Shown here piece after piece: positions 40,791 to 53,756 of a stretch of 64,000 nucleotides of DNA. Under the pieces are notes generated by a model. That model made no database searches. It was given only the letters and a program-made list of their open reading frames with translations, and had not been told where the DNA came from. Position numbers and translations under genes: made by a program. Position 1 is the stretch's first letter. Every line of letters starts with the position of its first letter. Origin of the DNA: Leptodactylus fallax (Eukaryota; Chordata; Amphibia; Anura; Leptodactylidae); contig CAMRHE010000077.1 of NCBI GenBank assembly GCA_947044405.1, positions 6,601,501 to 6,665,500 of the forward strand, in the 5' to 3' direction.

Positions 40791-41600
40791 TTAGATATAA
40801 CTGATGTTGCCCATAATAATAGAGAATAGTGCCGAAAGTAGATGAAGACCTTTCTATGATGAACAAAAATCCAGATTGTATATCAAATATCCATTAAGCT
40901 TCAGTTTCTAACAGTCAGTCATAAACACTCCACTATATATTGGAACACCAGGGCACGTGCTTGAAGAATTATTAGGAAGTGGAGACATGCAAAAAGCAAT
41001 CCTGAATAATAGGAAGTTCTTAAGTATAGGCTTTCAATTTCTTATTGTAGAATTCTGGCACTAATTGCTTCACTCAGAGAGCGGCCGCGTACTTACAGTT
41101 ACAGGGCCATGTCTGTTTCATTGTGATGAATGTATCAAGGACTGTGCAGTAATTGTCTACTTTGTTATACAGTCCTTTCTTATTATTATTTTAACAGGCA
41201 CCACAAAATAAGTATGCGTGACAAGTTTAATTTCCGTTTACTGAAGTAAATTTACATTTGCGTGAATATTAATTTGTTGTCTACTAGTATCTACAGGTGA
41301 TAACTGTTTTCTTCCTCGGTTGGATCCCATTCCTTAATTTAAATGATTAATACAGATAAAAATAGGATTTCGATTTTCAGATATTCGCTAAGTGTCTTAG
41401 AAGTATATATGACGCTTCCAAGGGTAAATGGAATATCTTTTATAGTGCATCTGTAGGATGCAACTTCAGTGTATACACGAAAAATAGACAGCACTCTGAA
41501 TGGTTTTCTGAACTTGGTTTTCAATTGTATAAATATTCCATGATTTCCATTTGGTTTAAGCCACATAAATATACTAGTTGTCATAATATAGTTTATTTTA

Positions 41601-41640
41601 GGCAACATTTTGGGCTTTAGTAGCCCTTCCGCAGGCAAGC
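41601..41640 (-). ncRNA. Hammerhead-ribozyme-like motif, degenerate
   Basis: Read on the minus strand: CTGCGGA, A, stem GGGCT with loop ACTAA and AGCCC, then AAAATGTTGCC. CTGCGGA differs from CUGANGA by one base. The GTTGC tail matches the copies at 14761 and 14929. The stem sequence is different but still pairs. The GAAA block is AAAA, so cleavage is unlikely. Confidence 0.35.
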
Positions 41641-43433
41641 AGATATAAGTAGGTGAGTGCTGGATGGAAAATGGGCCCAGGAGGGTGCCCCTGGTGGGAA
41701 ACCAAGTGAAAAGCAGGACCAGGGCTAAGGCGGCAGTGCAATATATAGTGTATGTGTAGTAACACTAAGGGAAATAGAAAGTATGCACAGTGATTCTGCT
41801 ATTTCTATGGACAAAATCAGTCGATAAGTTTGAATATTGCCATTAGTACCTGTACATACTATTATAGTGACCAAATAACTAAATAGTATTACCATATAGA
41901 TTATAAATAATAATGTCATACAGGTGTTATATAGGGTAAAACTGTATGTAGTGGTCTGGGTTAGTTTCCAATGACAGTGGCTATAATACAGTTGGCTATT
42001 TTGATTTTCTTTTAAGGTGGTGACAAAAAATGACATGAAGAGAATCTTAACTGATCACAATGTTCTGTATGTCAGTATAATTTTTTTTTCCGTGTTCACA
42101 AAATATTTTAATCTGGCTGTTTCTTACAATCCATTACAACCTACAAAAAGGTATTTTTAAGAATACCTTTAAGTATAAATTGGATAACATGCTAATTCCA
42201 TGCAGGACACAGAAATGTGTTGAGACTTCTTTGAGATGAAGCCAGTGCAGATTTGGCAAGCCGAACTTGCTGAAAGGGAGAGTTTCTCTCAGGAATTTCA
42301 TGGGAGGATGATGTCTTTTTTTGACTTGTAGGATGTTGGCAGCTGCATAACAAGGACTCATTCAAGGATTTGCTTGGATATTAGTCTACAGTACACTGCC
42401 ATCCAAATCCATATAGTAATTTAAATTGGGCAATTTGCAGCTGTCAGAAACCGGCTTCTAAGGTGAATGAAGCATAATATAGTATTATTATTATTATTAC
42501 TAAATATACTAGATTATATTAGATGTCTGTAAAATGCTCTACTTTGGTTAAACTTGGGTTTGGCATTGACTCTTCCAACTAAAGAGACCTAATATGGTAT
42601 TTAGCGATTTTCTCTTTCCTGGTGATCTACGATGGATTATGAGATATTCTTCAAGTCTCCAATAAAACTCTTCACTCTTTATGGAATTTTTTTAGGGCTG
42701 GTCATTTGGGCTCCCAAAAGATTGAAGCAATCATATGTATTGCATAGAAGTAGTACAATAAAAAGGCTATTAGTCTGTAATGTCTATGCCTCTATACTAG
42801 AGATAATACAATAAATACTATAAAAACATAAGTCGGCATTTCGTTTGACTTTGATAAGCCATAATTTGTGTATACTTCATATAAAGTAAAAGCAATAACA
42901 TTTTCTGTATTGTCTTGTCACATTACTATAAAGAATAAGACAGGGCTAAAAATTATAAGTCTAACATCAAGTCTGTCTTATGTAAAATAAACCAGACAGA
43001 AGGAATGAGTATCAGAAGAACAAATATTTGAAAAGAAAATAGGCATAGGCGGAGGGAAGCCAGAAGTTCCCTCTGAGCATATTCAAGCAGTCAACCTCAA
43101 GAGACATGGCAGGCTGCAAGCCTTTTATAGGCATCTGGATGATGCTTGGATGCCATGATTCTCAGTAAATGGTAAAATGTGATGCTGACTGTGATGAGAA
43201 ATGGAAGCAAAAATTCAAAAGGTTGGACAAAGACATGAATAGAAAATTCACAGCCATCAACAATACACTTTGTAAATCTGGCAACAGGTACCATAAATCA
43301 AAGAGCTATTCCTGGAGGTCTTTGCTGGCTGCCGGACTGTAGCCACAGAAGTAACAGTTTGTACTGATGGTATAATTAAAAAAAAATTATCTTAAATTAA
43401 ATTTATGTCTATATTCTGCCAAATTTTTTTTGC

Positions 43434-43810
43434 TTAAAGGGAATCTGTCAGGTCAATCTGGGACACTAAACCACCCACAGATCCTTATAGACCTGGGGTT
43501 TAGTGTCCCAAATCGCCCTGTTGTAATGCAATCTGAAGGAGCATTAAAAATAAAAAATGGGCTATTGTGCATGCAGACACTCCGGCTCTATTGCGCAGGC
43601 ATGGGCGGCCCAGAAGAAGTGACGTCCTGTGCCTAGAAGATCCTGCACGAAAAACAGGTAAGTACGATGGGTTGGGGGGGGTGGGTTAGTATAGGTTGCG
43701 TTCCGTTTCCAGAAACTGGGAAACGGAATGTCATCGGAGAATCACAAAATGTGCCTGGGGCAGTCACATGACCATCCTGGAGATCTAGGTAAATATAGAT
43801 TTTTGGTACA
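43434..43810. repeat. TTAA-type repeat, TTAAAGGGAATCTGTCA family
   Basis: It begins TTAAAGGGAATCTGTCAGG and contains a 15-bp hairpin (GGGACACTAAACC near 43461 paired with GGTTTAGTGTCCC near 43497). A GC-rich tail includes TGACGTCCTGTGCC and a G-run near 43672. This start is among the most frequent repeat ends in frog genomes. The right end could not be set. Confidence 0.55.
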
Positions 43811-44301
43811 GTAAGTAATTTAGAAGGTAGCTTAGATTAGAGATATCAATTTATCCCTTTTATAGGTGGTCCTGGATAGAAGATGGGTTACAATTTTCTT
43901 CCCTGGTGGTTTATGATAAGAAGGAGAAATTACTGTTTCTTTCCCTGTTGGTCTTAGGTGGCAGTATGATTATAAGGGTACACCCATTTGGGTATTTATG
44001 GAATACTCAAGAAATATACCATAAATATCTGATATCAAGTTCTGGGATCCACATCTATTTCAAGTGAGTGAAGAGGATGCTGCACATGCACAGCTTTATC
44101 CATACACTTCTATAAGACTTCCAAGAATAATAGCCAAGGTCCCCGTTCATGAGATTGATGTGGCTCCCAGAGGTGGGACTTGCATCTATTGGGCATTTAT
44201 GTCTTATCCTGTAAAGTCATAAATGTTCCGGATGAGTATATGACTTTAAGGCCCCATCTTGGTGACTGGGGCTAGAAAAAAAGGGTTCCAAATGTCCTAT
44301 A

Positions 44302-45236
<935 letters not shown>

Positions 45237-45533
45237 TATCTGTTAACAAGTCTGTGTATGCACATGAATGATCTCTTTATATCTGGGAATCCTATTATAA
45301 CTATTATAGTATTAAAAGGATGATCCAGGAAGTAGCTACACATGAAAACAGGAGAGGAGGTGGAGTAATCCAGCGTCTGGGTGCTGGTTCCAATCATGTG
45401 ACATGGGGTCAAATACAACACAGAACCACTAGGTACAGCATCTAAAAACTCTCAAAGGAAGTAAAAAAAATTCCCATAAATTAGCATACACCATGGTGTT
45501 CATATCTGCTATAAAAGGTATATTATTACAGAC

Positions 45534-45558
45534 CTAATAATAATAATAATAATAATAA
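45534..45558. repeat. (AAT)n microsatellite
   Basis: About eight perfect copies of AAT. No attached LINE or SINE tail was recognised. Confidence 0.9.
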
Positions 45559-47204
45559 ATGACTGTTCCTAACCTTATGTGTTATATTCTTAAAGAACCC
45601 AACAAAACTTTTTATGAGACTAGACCATATTCTAAGGACAGCCACACTTCATAGTACATGCCAGCATATTCCTTGGAAGCAATGTGCTCCTATCTCTGTG
45701 ATATTCATGTTATACGTTAAATAATTCACTTTTACATTGTGCCAAGGGGATAAAAATTCTCTTGGATATAGAAACTTGACATATACTGCTAATGAGGGAC
45801 ATCAACAAACTAGCTTCTATTCGTCTAAGCACAGGCACAGTAATGTATTCTTCCTCAAGAAACATAAAAGTAGAATTTCTTACATGCCAAATATCCCCTT
45901 ATGAATAGAATGCTCCACTTCATAAGGGACTAAAAAACGTGTCCGTAAGTTTGGATTTTAGCTTACAAATGTGGGCCACTAACCACTTCTCAGCTGGTCC
46001 AGTGACCTACCTCCGGCAATCCACGTAATGTGTTCCCTTGTAAATAATCGGATATGTAAAATAAATAGAACACATGCCAGGTCCTGATCAACATCTAATG
46101 ACAATGAAATTAAATTTTTGTACTCAACAATATCTTTCAGTCATAATGTAGCTAGAGGGCTTGGAAAAACATTGCAGAAGCCCAGTGGGAGTTAGAATGT
46201 TATTACATCCCCAAAGATACGATCAGACGTCGAGAATGCATTTAATCTCGTATCGTTCTATCAAGTAACGAAATATCAATATTTTCATGGTGTTTTTCCT
46301 GTTCAGGTTTTAAAAGCGAACTTGTCAGACAAGTAATCCTTTGCTAAACCCTTATATACAATCTAAATGTCACTGCCATCATGTTTTTGTAATTTATGCA
46401 TAAAGTCATTTTTAAAACTAGTTTAACAACTTTTATAACTATATATATATAGTTTTATAGTTACTTTTCAGCTTATTTTAACTTTTAAAGCGAGAATGGT
46501 AAAAAATGGAGCTTCCCATTGGAACTATTCATTTGGGAGTCATTCAGACTTCATAATATATTTTCTCCCTTGTACTCTTTTTCTTAAAGGGAATGTATCA
46601 CCAATATAATTTTACTATTTAAAACCAGATATTAATAAAAATTCTTTTTCTTCTAATCTGTATTTTTCTCTATTTAATATTTTCAGTACATAATTGTAGG
46701 GTAGCCATTTTTCCTGAACCACTGTTAATAAAATTCAGAGATATGCTTTATAGCAGCTACCTGGACCATAAAAACCTGTGGAAATGTTCATTATCTTCTA
46801 TGTAAGAACATTCTAGACCTCCTCTGTGACCTGTGCAGAGGTCATTTACAAGGAGGGGGAGGAGGTGAACTATGACCATCATCTACTGTAAATTTTGATA
46901 CCTCAGTTATCTTTAATATAGGTGTTAATGTTCATTGAAATTCTGTTTGTAATAATCTGAGATGACTGCTGAATAGTGATCTCTACATAACAGAAATATC
47001 AGTATTTTATAAGGATTAGTGGCCAAAGTAAAAACTGCTAATTTAAATTTTAAAAAAATATATATGGTAAGAAACAGAAATGGGCGAACCTCTCAAAATT
47101 GTTTTGTGTCCGGTTTCAGCGGCTCGGGTCCCTGATTTGTTTCGAGTTGAACAAGTTTGGTATATGTGGAGGCGCAGGGGTGGTATAAAAAAAAAAAAAA
47201 GAAG
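45559..47204. other. Intronic sequence, no recognised gene
   Basis: No coding or RNA signal. A short (TA)n run lies near 46441. The 46130-46320 part is free of repeats and could be conserved sequence, but nothing specific is recognised. Confidence 0.4.
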
Positions 47205-47395
47205 AAAACACTCACCTTCCGTTACCTTTTTTAGGCCATCGTGCTGCGTCTGGCGCTCTCCTGGTGATGTTCAGCGCTCTTCTGTGACATCATTGGACCC
47301 AGGGTCACCACTGGTGACCCATGGGCCGATGACATCACAGAAGAAACACTGGACTCTGCGAGGAGGCCCAAAAAAAGTAATGGAAGGTGAGTATG
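47205..47395. repeat. Long imperfect palindrome (MITE-like)
   Basis: The outer arms CACTCACCTTCCGTTACC and GTAATGGAAGGTGAGTAT pair, as do the inner arms TCTGTGACATCATTGG and CGATGACATCACAGA and the centre GGTCACCACTGGTGACC. The whole block folds on itself. It is GC-rich against an AT-rich background and follows a poly-A-like run. The flanking 47080-47200 text also resembles frog repeat sequence. Confidence 0.7.
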
Positions 47396-47554
47396 ATTTT
47401 TTTTAAATTTTTTATGCCTCCCTTTTATTTGCAACTTTATTTGTTCTTATTTTTGTTCCACCAACTCTTGTTCATAAAGGACACTCAGATGTCATATTTT
47501 TGAATTATATGTCATACATTTATCAAATGGGACCCTCACCCTTGTTCAGAAAAT

Positions 47555-47815
47555 TGGGACAAACAACCCTAGTTCTGTATGAAAAGGTGGCCTATGGCTG
47601 CAAGTTGGAGTTAGAGAGTCAATGGAGAGGTGGGCACGTCTACATTCACTTTTACAAATGTCATGGTGCTGCTGTTTTTGGAAGCCTCACCAAACAGGGC
47701 ACAGTTCTTGAGACCCCCAATCTGGTGACAGTTGTAGATGTCAAAAGTGGAACCTGCATTTATCAGACATTTATGTCATATCCTTTGCAAAGGAGATGGG
47801 AATAACCCTTTAAGA
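47555..47815. repeat. TTAA-type repeat, TTAAAGGGTTATTCCC family
   Basis: The right end in reverse complement reads TTAAAGGGTTATTCCCATC. The sub-end segment (CTGCATTTATCAGACATTTA then TGTCATATCC) also occurs near 44175-44220, just left of the Tc1 element, as GCATCTATTGGGCATTTATG. The two are probably copies of one family. Confidence 0.55.
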
Positions 47816-48389
47816 CAGTGATGTATTACTTGCAATCTCTAGCTATCCAAATACTTTTAGAGATGTAATCAAAATCCACATGACGGCCTCTTAATCCCTG
47901 TACTGGGCCGCTCTGTGAAAAAGAACATCATATGCCTGTGACTTGCAAAGCACAACACTAAGTCTTAGACTTTAATTATAAAAGTGATTAAAAAAAGACA
48001 TTTCAAGTATTTTCTTTATATGTCAAACTACCATTAGTTTAAACCGAACAGAAAAAAAAAAGTCAGATCTAACAGAATTTAACAGTTCTGCACCCCATAT
48101 CAGCTACCTAAAAGGCGAGTCTTACAAGAGTCAGGGAGGTAACATGCTAAAGAGAAGAGGGGCCACGGGGTAACCAGTCTAGATAAGCCTTTCACTTGTA
48201 GTCTATAATTATTTCTCCATGTCTAATGGAACAGGATTAAAAAGGTCACATAAAGTAGTGTATTAATCACAGAGGAAAGATAAACCAATGCCAAAACACA
48301 CTTAAGAGGTAAGATATGTATTATGTACAATGACCTCTTACCTCTGTTACAATGTGTGTGGGCTGGATAAAGCGTACAGAGAATGGCAG

Positions 48390-48525
48390 TGAAAATTGTT
48401 AAGAGATCACTTAATTAGCCAAATACTTATCATCTCCTATTTATTGAGCATAATTGTCTAAGAAAGCAATTTGTGCTTTCCATAAATAGCTGATAACACT
48501 GTCCCTTAGCAGTTATGATATCTAA
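48390..48525. other. Candidate conserved non-coding element
   Basis: Dense homeodomain-like words in repeat-free sequence: TCACTTAATTAGCCAAATAC, TTTATTGAGCATAATTGTC and CCATAAATAGCTGATAAC. This texture is common in intronic enhancers. The call is a guess from composition only. Confidence 0.27.
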
Positions 48526-48918
48526 TGCCAACTCACTTGCATATTATGATATTATAGCTTCTGAAAATACGGCAATGTTTTATTCTTGCTTTATGTATGA
48601 AAATCTATCCCTTACTTGTACCGGCTTATTTGCATTATTTTTTAAAAAGGGGTCTCCAATATGTGTGTTAATACTTACCTTCTCTGGTAAGTCTAACCCC
48701 AGGTCACGTGATCAGAGGAAGCACCCAGCCCCGCGTTGCTCTGCCTTCTGCCTCCTCTTTAATGTTCACTGCTAGTTACCAGTATCATGGGGACTGGAGA
48801 CTACATCATTATAATAGTGAACCCAGCCCCCATAAAGTAGGGAGAAGTGGATGGAGGTGGTGCTACTTGAGTACTGGATTCTGCTTTTGATCATGTGACT
48901 CAGGGTCAGAGCCAATCT

Positions 48919-50051
48919 GGTACCCATACCTTCCAACTTTCAAAGGACAGAAAGAGGGATATAATGTGCGCTATGTGCGTGGCAAATTTAGCTCCACCCA
49001 CTTCTACATTGACTCCGCCCATTCTCATCCATTTTTCCATGTGCCTCCACACAATATAATGCTCCTACAGTCACCCTAACATTATATGCCCCCACATTAT
49101 AATGTTCCCCTCCAATTGCCCTACAGTATTAAGTCCCTCTCCTCGTGCCCCAGTTTAAACTGGAGGAAACTAGAGGGGGACATTATACACTGGGGGTAGT
49201 TGGAGGGGGACATTAAACTGGGGGCAATTAGAGGCAGACATGTCCCCCTCCAGCTACCCCCTACAGTTTAATGTCACCCTCCATCTGCCCCCCAGTTTAA
49301 TGTCACCCTCCATCTGCACCCCCAGTTTAATGTCCACTCCTCGATCTGCTCCAGTTTGATGTCCCCCCTCCATCTGTTCCCATTTTAATGTCCCCCTCCA
49401 TCTGCCCCAGTTCAATGTCCCCCTTCATCTGCTACCAATTTAATGTCCCCCTTTCATCTGTCACCAGCTTAATCCCCCCTTCATCTGCCCCAGTTTAATT
49501 TACCCCCTACATCTGCCCCGATTTAATGTTACCCCTCCATCTGCCACCAGTTTAATGTCCCCCTTTTTCTTTCCCCAGTTTAATTGCCCCCTTCATCTGA
49601 CCCCAGTTTAATTTCCCCTTCATCTGCCTTCAGTTTAATTGCCCCCTACATCTGCCTCCAGCTTAATGTCACCCTTCATCTGCCCCCAGTTTAATTGCTC
49701 CCCTACATTTGCCCCCAGTTCCCCCCTCTTGCTCACACATGCTGTCTCTTCTCTACTCACCTTCCATCAGTCTCTGTTCCCAGCAGCTTCCTCTTTCTGT
49801 GTAATGCCACACTGTCCTGTATTATCCAGAATAGCTCTGCCCTCACAAGAGTCTGATCACAAGGTCATGACATCATCAAAGGTCCTTTAGCCCTCTAGGA
49901 TTTAGCATCTACCATTTAGCCTTTACCCTACCCTTACATAAGAGCCGGTGGATCAGGGCAAAGTTTGTTAACAGCAAACAAACAAACCGTAAGCTATCCG
50001 GGATGACAGGACAGCAGTGTAAAATCGGGACTGTTAGGAGCTATGGGTACC
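48919..50051 (+). mobile_element. Non-autonomous element with internal minisatellite
   Basis: The left end GGTACCCATACCTTCCAAC and the right end in reverse complement GGTACCCATAGCTCCTAACA give a short terminal inverted repeat. Next to them lie CAAAGGACAGAAAGAGGGAT and AAAATCGGGACTGTTAGGAG, which I recall as the two ends of a widespread frog repeat. The interior holds a minisatellite (49060-49720) and a pyrimidine-rich part. There is no coding capacity. Confidence 0.65.
49060..49720. repeat. 28-bp-class minisatellite with orientation switch
   Basis: The main unit, from about 49225, is near CCCAGTTTAATGTCCCCCTC plus CATCTGCC, repeated about 17 times with variants. Between about 49150 and 49225 the same unit appears in reverse complement (GGGGGACATTAAACTGGGGG). 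The array therefore changes direction near 49220-49235. Confidence 0.88.
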
Positions 50052-50355
50052 CCTAGGTACAGTGCCTACCTAGTGTGTATTGACAGACTCTCTGGTGAAC
50101 CCCTTTAGATTTAGAAGATTATTATACTTCTCCATAAACATGCATGCTCCCAGGATTGGAAGAGTTTTGTCTAATGTGCAATGTACAGTAAGAATCCTTT
50201 ACAATTGTGGTGGGTTGTGCATAGCAACAGCCCATTGACAGCAGGCTGACAATAAACAAAAAATACACAAAAAATATACATATAGTATTAAATGAATATT
50301 CTGATCACTAGTATACCTAATTGCTAATGACACAAAACAGGAAATGGGAAATAGA

Positions 50356-51030
50356 GATCCTGTTACGTCCGCACCCTATCGAACTTCTGTGCCATCTGGC
50401 CGCATGCTGCAGCGCAGTAGGAGGGTCCAGCTGTGAGTCTTTCCTTTGGGTTTTTCTTGTATTGTCTGAACACTGTCCTATTCCCTCACCTCCTTTATTG
50501 ATTTTCCACCACACACATCTCCTTTACCTTCATTTCCCTCTGCTCCTCTAATAGTTAATTTTAGCCTTACCTGTGTGATTGACAGCCTTTCGTCCTATCA
50601 AGTCTGGGGCGGGTTCTTCATTCCTATTTATAGTTTGCTCACATTCTCATTGGTGCTTGCTATTGCCTCGTGCATACTGGTTATTACTCCTTGCTGTTTT
50701 GTTACCTGTATTCTTATTCCTGACCTCTGGCTTACCTTTGACTATTCTCTTAGATTTTGATTCTGTACTGCGTTGCTCGACTGTTACCGACCCCTTGGCT
50801 AGCTGACCTCCCTTTTGTTGTTGTTTGTCCGGTCTGCGTTCTGTGTTATCACTTATATCAAGGGATTGATGCCCAGTTGCCGGCTGTCGCTTGGAACAGT
50901 TCAGACAAGTAGGCAGGGACAGTGGGGGGAAGTTGAGCTTAGGGCTCACTGTCTTGTTGTGCCCCCCCCCCCCCCCCCAGGGTTCACCAGCAGCTACTGG
51001 GGAATTGCATCTTAATTCCCTCACAGATCC
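50356..51030. repeat. Target-site duplication flanking solo LTR (GATCC)
   Basis: GATCC at 50356-50360 and GATCC at 51026-51030 are identical and directly abut the TG and CA ends of the LTR. A 5-bp duplication is usual for Ty3/Gypsy and many endogenous-retrovirus integrases. Confidence 0.88.
50361..51025 (+). mobile_element. Solo LTR, 665 bp, Gypsy-like
   Basis: It starts TGTTACGTCCGCACCC and ends TTCCCTCACA, so the TG..CA termini are intact, with a GATCC duplication on both sides. A TATA-like word (TATTTATA) lies at 50625-50632, about 265 bp in. A long C-run sits near 50961. The pyrimidine-rich ACTGTTACCGACCCCTTGGC text resembles Gypsy LTRs of frogs. No internal element sequence remains, as expected after recombination between two LTRs. 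It is unrelated to the LTR at 3671. Confidence 0.88.
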
Positions 51031-51299
51031 ATGCAAATGTATTTCTATCCATATAGAAAATTAGTATTTATCCTTTAGTCTTGATATATACTGTAATTGT
51101 TAAACAAATGTAGAGTAACTAAACGTGCTCAAATATACTATCAAAGAGAAAAAATAACAAACTAGCACTAATACCTAAAATATAACCTTTAATAATCTGA
51201 TTAAAAAGTGTACAATGCACTACAAAGAAAATGACGTCTGTATTGTTGCTGCATATGGCATTAAGCAGACAACAGCACATAAGTAGCTTTCACAATATC

Positions 51300-51585
51300 C
51301 ATAAAGCCTCTGTTTGAAAAACAGCTAAACTAAGTGTTCAATAATCAGCATTATGTGAGTGGCTTTATCACAAGGTCAATAGAGCCCCTGTTTGAATAGA
51401 TCTATCTTAAGAGGCTTAACAAAATGTAAACACAGCCCTTGTTTGTATAAAGATATCCTCTAAGAGGTTTATAACAATGTCCACACAGCCCCTGTTTGTA
51501 TATAGCTATCCTCTAAGAGGCTTATCTCAAAATAAACACAGCCCCTGTTTGTTAAAGCTATCCTCTAAGAGGCTTTAGCAATGTC
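51300..51585. repeat. 53-bp minisatellite, four to five copies
   Basis: The word GCCCCTGTTTG or a near match occurs at about 51305, 51384, 51435, 51488 and 51541. The last three intervals are 51-53 bp. Most units carry the palindrome CCTCTAAGAGG. Confidence 0.9.
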
Positions 51586-52779
51586 GGCTCTCTTAGATAT
51601 AGAGTACTTGAAATTGCAGAGAATCTTGAGAATGACAGTGAGGTCTTTATAATATATGTTAAGGGAAAAGAGAGGGGAGGGGGGAAAGGAAGGAGAATGG
51701 GAGGAAGCTAAGACCAAAAAGACATTAAAAGATATAATAATACCAGATACCAATATTTTTGCAGCTGTTAAACATTTCTATGGTAAAGAAAATTAAAGGG
51801 TTGACAGCTAAAAGCTACAGTATTGACATTTTTCAAGTGACTTGAGAGAAAAGGAAGATGTGCTATTGGGTATCTCTATGATAACAGTAGATATAACAAG
51901 GTTGTTTACATAAAGTCACATGAGCCAAGAGGATATAAAAACATGGATGATCAACTGCGTAAAATGCACAAAACAGGTTCCAAAAAGGAGTGTTCATTGG
52001 AGTCAAGAGAACATTAGAAATTTTGGCTATGGACATTCCTACATTAAAGCATGGAGCCAGAAAAAGGGTTCATCACTGTTGACTGTGAAGGTGTGCCCAA
52101 CAACCCAAGACACTATGTCTTATTTATAAGACTTTACTTCTATTCCATAACATGATATGAATACAAAAAGTATTGTTTTTTTGCCTAAAGGGAATTTTTC
52201 ATCTAAATTCATACCATGATCAGAAATAAAACATACATTTTAAAAGGAAAACCTTGAATTGCTGTGAATTCCTACTGTATTAGAGGTTCTAGTGGACTTA
52301 AAAACAATGCACAAGACAATTTAAAATGAATACAAAGAAATATAGAGACAAAAGACAGTTTGTTAGTACCAAAAGAGAAGCTAGAAAATGATTGCAAAGA
52401 ATATATTACAGTAGTTTTCAGAAAAGTTAAATGAATGGGTTAAAAGAAAAAGTCTCAGTATGCATCAATCCCTCTCTGCTCCCTTTTGATGCTCCCTTGG
52501 TTGTTGCTTAATCATACTGTTTGGTCCTACCTTGATACACCGGAAAGGCCGACTACTGAAGGAGTTTACTGAATCATTGCAGCCAGTCATTGTCTGTGAG
52601 AAAATTTCCAACATTTCCTGTGTGTTGAGTCAAAATCAGGGTCTGTTTACAGTTGTGTCCCCTCTCATGGACTCCTGCATTGCAATTGGAGCTGCTATGG
52701 CAACCTGAGGCCTGGTCAAAACTCCCAGGTCTGCCATCTTTTCTTGTCTAGCAGGCCCTGACCGATGGAGAACCTGATC
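51586..52779. other. Intronic sequence without recognised feature
   Basis: A G/A-rich patch lies near 51660-51710. No coding or RNA signal was found. Confidence 0.4.
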
Positions 52780-53755
52780 AAGTATTGTAGTGTATTCTAT
52801 CAGGGATCAAACAATCCCTAAATCTAGTCCCCTAATGGGATTAAAAAATGTGATATAAAAGTTTCAAATGTTCATAAAATAAAAATATTACCAAATACAG
52901 TTAACAACATCTATTCTTTGTTATGTAAACAAATAAAAAACAAAAAACAATATAAGTTAAATATTGTTGCAATTGTAACAAGCTGCATTGTAAAAATAAT
53001 ACATTATTTATCCAACTAAGGCTGGGTTCACATCTGCGCATGCATTACGTTTGAGGATTCCATTCCCCTCTCCACATGAAAAATGCTGAGAGAAAAGTGC
53101 TGCAAGCAGGACTTTTCTCTCCGCATTTTTCCACCCTTTTCGGGCGGAAACCGAGCGGAAACCACACGGACCCCATTATAGTCTATGTAGTCTGCGGGTT
53201 TCCTAAGGTAACAGCTTTTTTATGTGGATTAGATTTCCGTTTGGGGGGTTCCCAAGCGGACCCCCCCGAACGGAAACCCGAACGCAGATGTAAACCTAGC
53301 CTTACTAAACACTGTAGAAAAACTATTTAAAAAAAAAGGTGCCAGAAATGCTGTTTTTTGGTCATCTCACTGCACAAAAATTGAATAAAAAGTGATCAAA
53401 AAGTTATATGTACTCCAGAGTGATAGCAATAAAAAATACAGCTCAACTTGCAAAAAACAAGCCTTCAACCAACTCCATTGATGTAAAAATAAAAAAGTTA
53501 TTGCTCTCAGAACATGGTGACACAAAGCAAAGTTTAAAAGATTTTTTTGTCAAAAGCGTTGGTTTTTCCCATCCCCCTCAGAAAGGGTTAATAAAATGTA
53601 ATGAATAATTTATAGGCATCCCAAAAAGGAGCCATTGAAAAATATAACTTATCTTGTAAAATACAAGACCTCAAATGTCTACAATAACTAAAAATAAAAC
53701 AGTTATGGATTTCTAAAATTCTGCCAAGAAAAAAATTGAAAAAAAAAATGCGAGT
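52780..53755. repeat. Decayed frog repeat of about 1 kb, interrupted
   Basis: The pieces CCCTAATGGGATTAAAAAAT near 52840, AAAAAGTGATCAAAAAGTTA near 53388 and AAAAAGTTATTGCTCTCAGA near 53493 occur in this order in a very common amphibian repeat, as I remember it. The copy is diverged and is split by the MITE at 53017-53304. Confidence 0.5.
53017..53304. mobile_element. MITE with GGTTCACATCTGCG ends, 288 bp
   Basis: The left end TAAGGCTGGGTTCACATCTG and the right end in reverse complement TAAGGCTAGGTTTACATCTG pair with few mismatches. The interior is GC-rich with GGAAACC/GGTTTCC inverted blocks. It interrupts the decayed repeat around it, so it is younger than that repeat. Confidence 0.82.
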
Positions 53756-53756
53756 T

